From positions 248,001 through 312,000 of the forward strand of contig CAWBCD010000006.1 of assembly GCA_963787205.1 (NCBI GenBank): 64,000 bases of DNA, written 5' to 3'. The DNA is from DATFNI01 sp963787205 (GTDB lineage Bacteria > Bacteroidota > Rhodothermia > Balneolales > DATFMH01). Under the pieces are notes generated by a model. It made no database searches, was not told where the DNA came from, and saw nothing but the letters and a program-made list of their open reading frames with translations. Positions 62,586 to 64,000 of this stretch are shown here, one piece after another. Numbering within the stretch: the stretch's first letter is position 1; the number at the start of each line of letters is the position of its first letter. The position numbers and the translations under genes were made by a program.

Positions 62586-63221
62586 ATGGATACCTCATCT
62601 GACGCACTAATCGTCTTTGTGAAAAACAATGAACTTGGAAAAGTAAAAACCCGGTTGGCTGAAACTGTGGGAGAAAATCGTGCTCTGGAGGTACACCGGA
62701 AATTACAGGAACAAACAGAACAGGCGGTTCGGTATTTAACCGCTGACAAAATGGTCTACTATTCGGATTATGTCCCAGAAGAAAATCCAATCTGGCCTTC
62801 CGAACGATACCATCATTTTGTCCAAAGTGGATCGGACCTGGGGCAACGGATGAACAATGCTTTTGAAGAACTCTTCGACAAAGGATACGAAAAGATTTGT
62901 CTCATTGGTTCCGACTGCCCTTATATCACTCAGGATATTCTGAAAAACGGATTCGACCGGCTATCCGAAACCGACGTTGTAATCGGTCCTTCACGGGACG
63001 GCGGGTATTACCTGCTCGGACTGATCGAGCCCCATGAGGAGCTTTTCGAGAACATTGACTGGGGTGGTTCACAAGTTTTTGACAGAACAATCCAAAAACT
63101 GATTGCTCAGGATATGATTTGGTATGAACTACCCATACTTGAAGATATTGATACCGAAGCAGACCTTGATCGCTACCAGTTGTATACACGCCAGCGAGAG
63201 CTGAGGAGTGTAGCTGATTAA
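62586..63221 (+). CDS. TIGR04282/DUF2064 family glycosyltransferase
   Basis: 211 residues, GT-A-like fold: ALIVFVKNNELGKVKTRLAETVGENRALEVHRKL, LGQRMNNAFEELF, LIGSDCPYITQDIL and IGPSRDGGYYLLGL. The family is annotated as arsenosugar-biosynthesis-associated glycosyltransferase, but it occurs widely and its true substrate is not settled. The next gene is its usual TIGR04283 partner. ATG at 62586. Confidence 0.88.
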   Translation: MDTSSDALIVFVKNNELGKVKTRLAETVGENRALEVHRKLQEQTEQAVRYLTADKMVYYSDYVPEENPIWPSERYHHFVQSGSDLGQRMNNAFEELFDKGYEKICLIGSDCPYITQDILKNGFDRLSETDVVIGPSRDGGYYLLGLIEPHEELFENIDWGGSQVFDRTIQKLIAQDMIWYELPILEDIDTEADLDRYQLYTRQRELRSVAD

Positions 63222-63253
63222 CGATAGTAAAATGAATTGATACTTCTACACTT

Positions 63254-64000
63254 TTGGATTCTATTTCCATCATCATACCGGTTTACAACGAAGCTGATAA
63301 TATCGGTTCGCTGATCCGATATCTCGTAAAAAGTGATAACGATGACCTGGTTAGTGATATCATTGTCGTTGATGGTGGCAGCACAGATGAAACATGCACT
63401 ATCGCTAGGGATGCGGGTGCCATCGTGATCCCCTCTGATAAGCCTGGTCGGGCTGTTCAGATGAATAAAGGGGCCAATTACGCAACCGGAGGTATTCTTT
63501 ATTTCCTGCATGCGGATTCTTATCCCCCCGCTGATTATGCAACTCAGATTATGACGGCATGGGAGCATGGCCACCGTGTCGGTGGATTCCGGCTGAGGTT
63601 CGATACCAAGCGACGGTTGTTGAATTTGTATGCATGGTTTACACGCTTCTCGTTTCATCCATTCCGCTATGGTGACCAAAGTTTATTTATAGATCAAAGC
63701 TTCTTTTATCATATCAATGGTTTCCAGGAAGACCATATCGTCATGGAAGACAATGAGATAATCAGACGCATCATCAAACATACCCGATATCATGTGTTGC
63801 CGGGCTACATAACGACTTCTGCACGAAAATATATTGATAACGGGATTTTGCGTCTCCAGATCATCTTCACCTGTATCTATTTCATGTATTACCTGGGTTT
63901 TTCCCAATCATCCCTTGTGCGATTCTATAAAACCTTTGTCAGGAATGGCAAAAAACCTGTCTTGGACCAGCCATCTATCTTGCAGACAGGACCAAAGCAC
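63254..64000 (+). CDS. TIGR04283 family GT2 glycosyltransferase (partial, runs off window)
   Basis: About 249 residues visible: LDSISIIIPVYNEADNIGSLIRYL, IIVVDGGSTDETCTIA, GRAVQMNKGANYATGGILYFLHADSYPP (metal-binding HAD), then a C-terminal hydrophobic stretch. Only TTG at 63254 is a credible start, because a stop lies in frame about 20 bases upstream. It follows the TIGR04282 gene by 32 bp, the usual arrangement. The 3' end is beyond the window. Confidence 0.87.
   Translation, partial: MDSISIIIPVYNEADNIGSLIRYLVKSDNDDLVSDIIVVDGGSTDETCTIARDAGAIVIPSDKPGRAVQMNKGANYATGGILYFLHADSYPPADYATQIMTAWEHGHRVGGFRLRFDTKRRLLNLYAWFTRFSFHPFRYGDQSLFIDQSFFYHINGFQEDHIVMEDNEIIRRIIKHTRYHVLPGYITTSARKYIDNGILRLQIIFTCIYFMYYLGFSQSSLVRFYKTFVRNGKKPVLDQPSILQTGPKH

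Overview
The window looks like a chromosome segment of a pigmented, heterotrophic member of the Bacteroidota/Rhodothermota/Balneolota group, most likely Balneolales-like. This is inferred from gene content, not a database match: a T9SS type A C-terminal sorting domain, an S46 dipeptidyl peptidase, a carboxypeptidase-D/TonB receptor, a CrtYcd-type lycopene cyclase, the rsmD-coaD pair and a DUF349 protein. No rRNA or tRNA gene was seen.

Layout. 1-6.9 kb: the 5' part of prfC, a sodium:solute symporter, a double-domain glycosyltransferase/TPR protein and an S1/P1 nuclease. 7.1-13.1 kb: the c-di-AMP synthase CdaA, then methylmalonyl-CoA mutase, its GTPase chaperone MeaB and an acyl-CoA dehydrogenase. 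A shared AAAGCGCTTT palindrome lies upstream of the mutase and the dehydrogenase. 13.4-16.6 kb: a PAS-only sensor and two paralogous periplasmic binding proteins. 17-22 kb: a divergent carotenoid cluster (crtI-crtB-hypothetical on the minus strand; crtZ, lycopene cyclase and a CarH-like B12 photoreceptor repressor on the plus strand). 22-25.3 kb: a metal-type TonB receptor with two tandem small exported CxxCH proteins and a palindromic operator candidate. 25.3-32.5 kb: housekeeping genes (yraN, FmdB-like, aminotransferase, coaD, rsmD, lipid kinase, MgtC, sixA).

32.7-50.5 kb is a CRISPR-Cas island: a frameshifted cas6, an intact second cas6, cas5, cas3, cas8, cas7, cas4, cas1, cas2 and an array of 39 repeats (30 bp) with 38 spacers. 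It is a type I system, I-B-like by repeat end and gene set, with an unusual gene order and a Cas8 I cannot place. The operon is interleaved with two REP-associated tyrosine transposases (RAYTs) and eleven 30-40 bp palindromes of related sequence. I saw none of these palindromes elsewhere in the window. Each RAYT gene carries a copy of its own flanking palindrome, in frame, at nearly the same place in its coding sequence, and one palindrome also lies in frame inside the broken cas6. Between cas7 and cas4 sit four accessory genes: a helical-repeat protein, an unknown protein, an orphan VapC toxin and a coiled-coil protein. This RAYT/palindrome-colonised cas locus is the best candidate for something new here.

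50.5-64 kb: a T9SS-sorted secreted protein whose stop codon lies 5 bp from the last CRISPR repeat, a DPP7-like S46 peptidase, a TPR protein, a pseudouridine synthase, two tandem MscS channels, a macrodomain protein, a large DUF349 protein, an outer-membrane barrel, and a TIGR04282/TIGR04283 glycosyltransferase pair, the second cut by the window edge.
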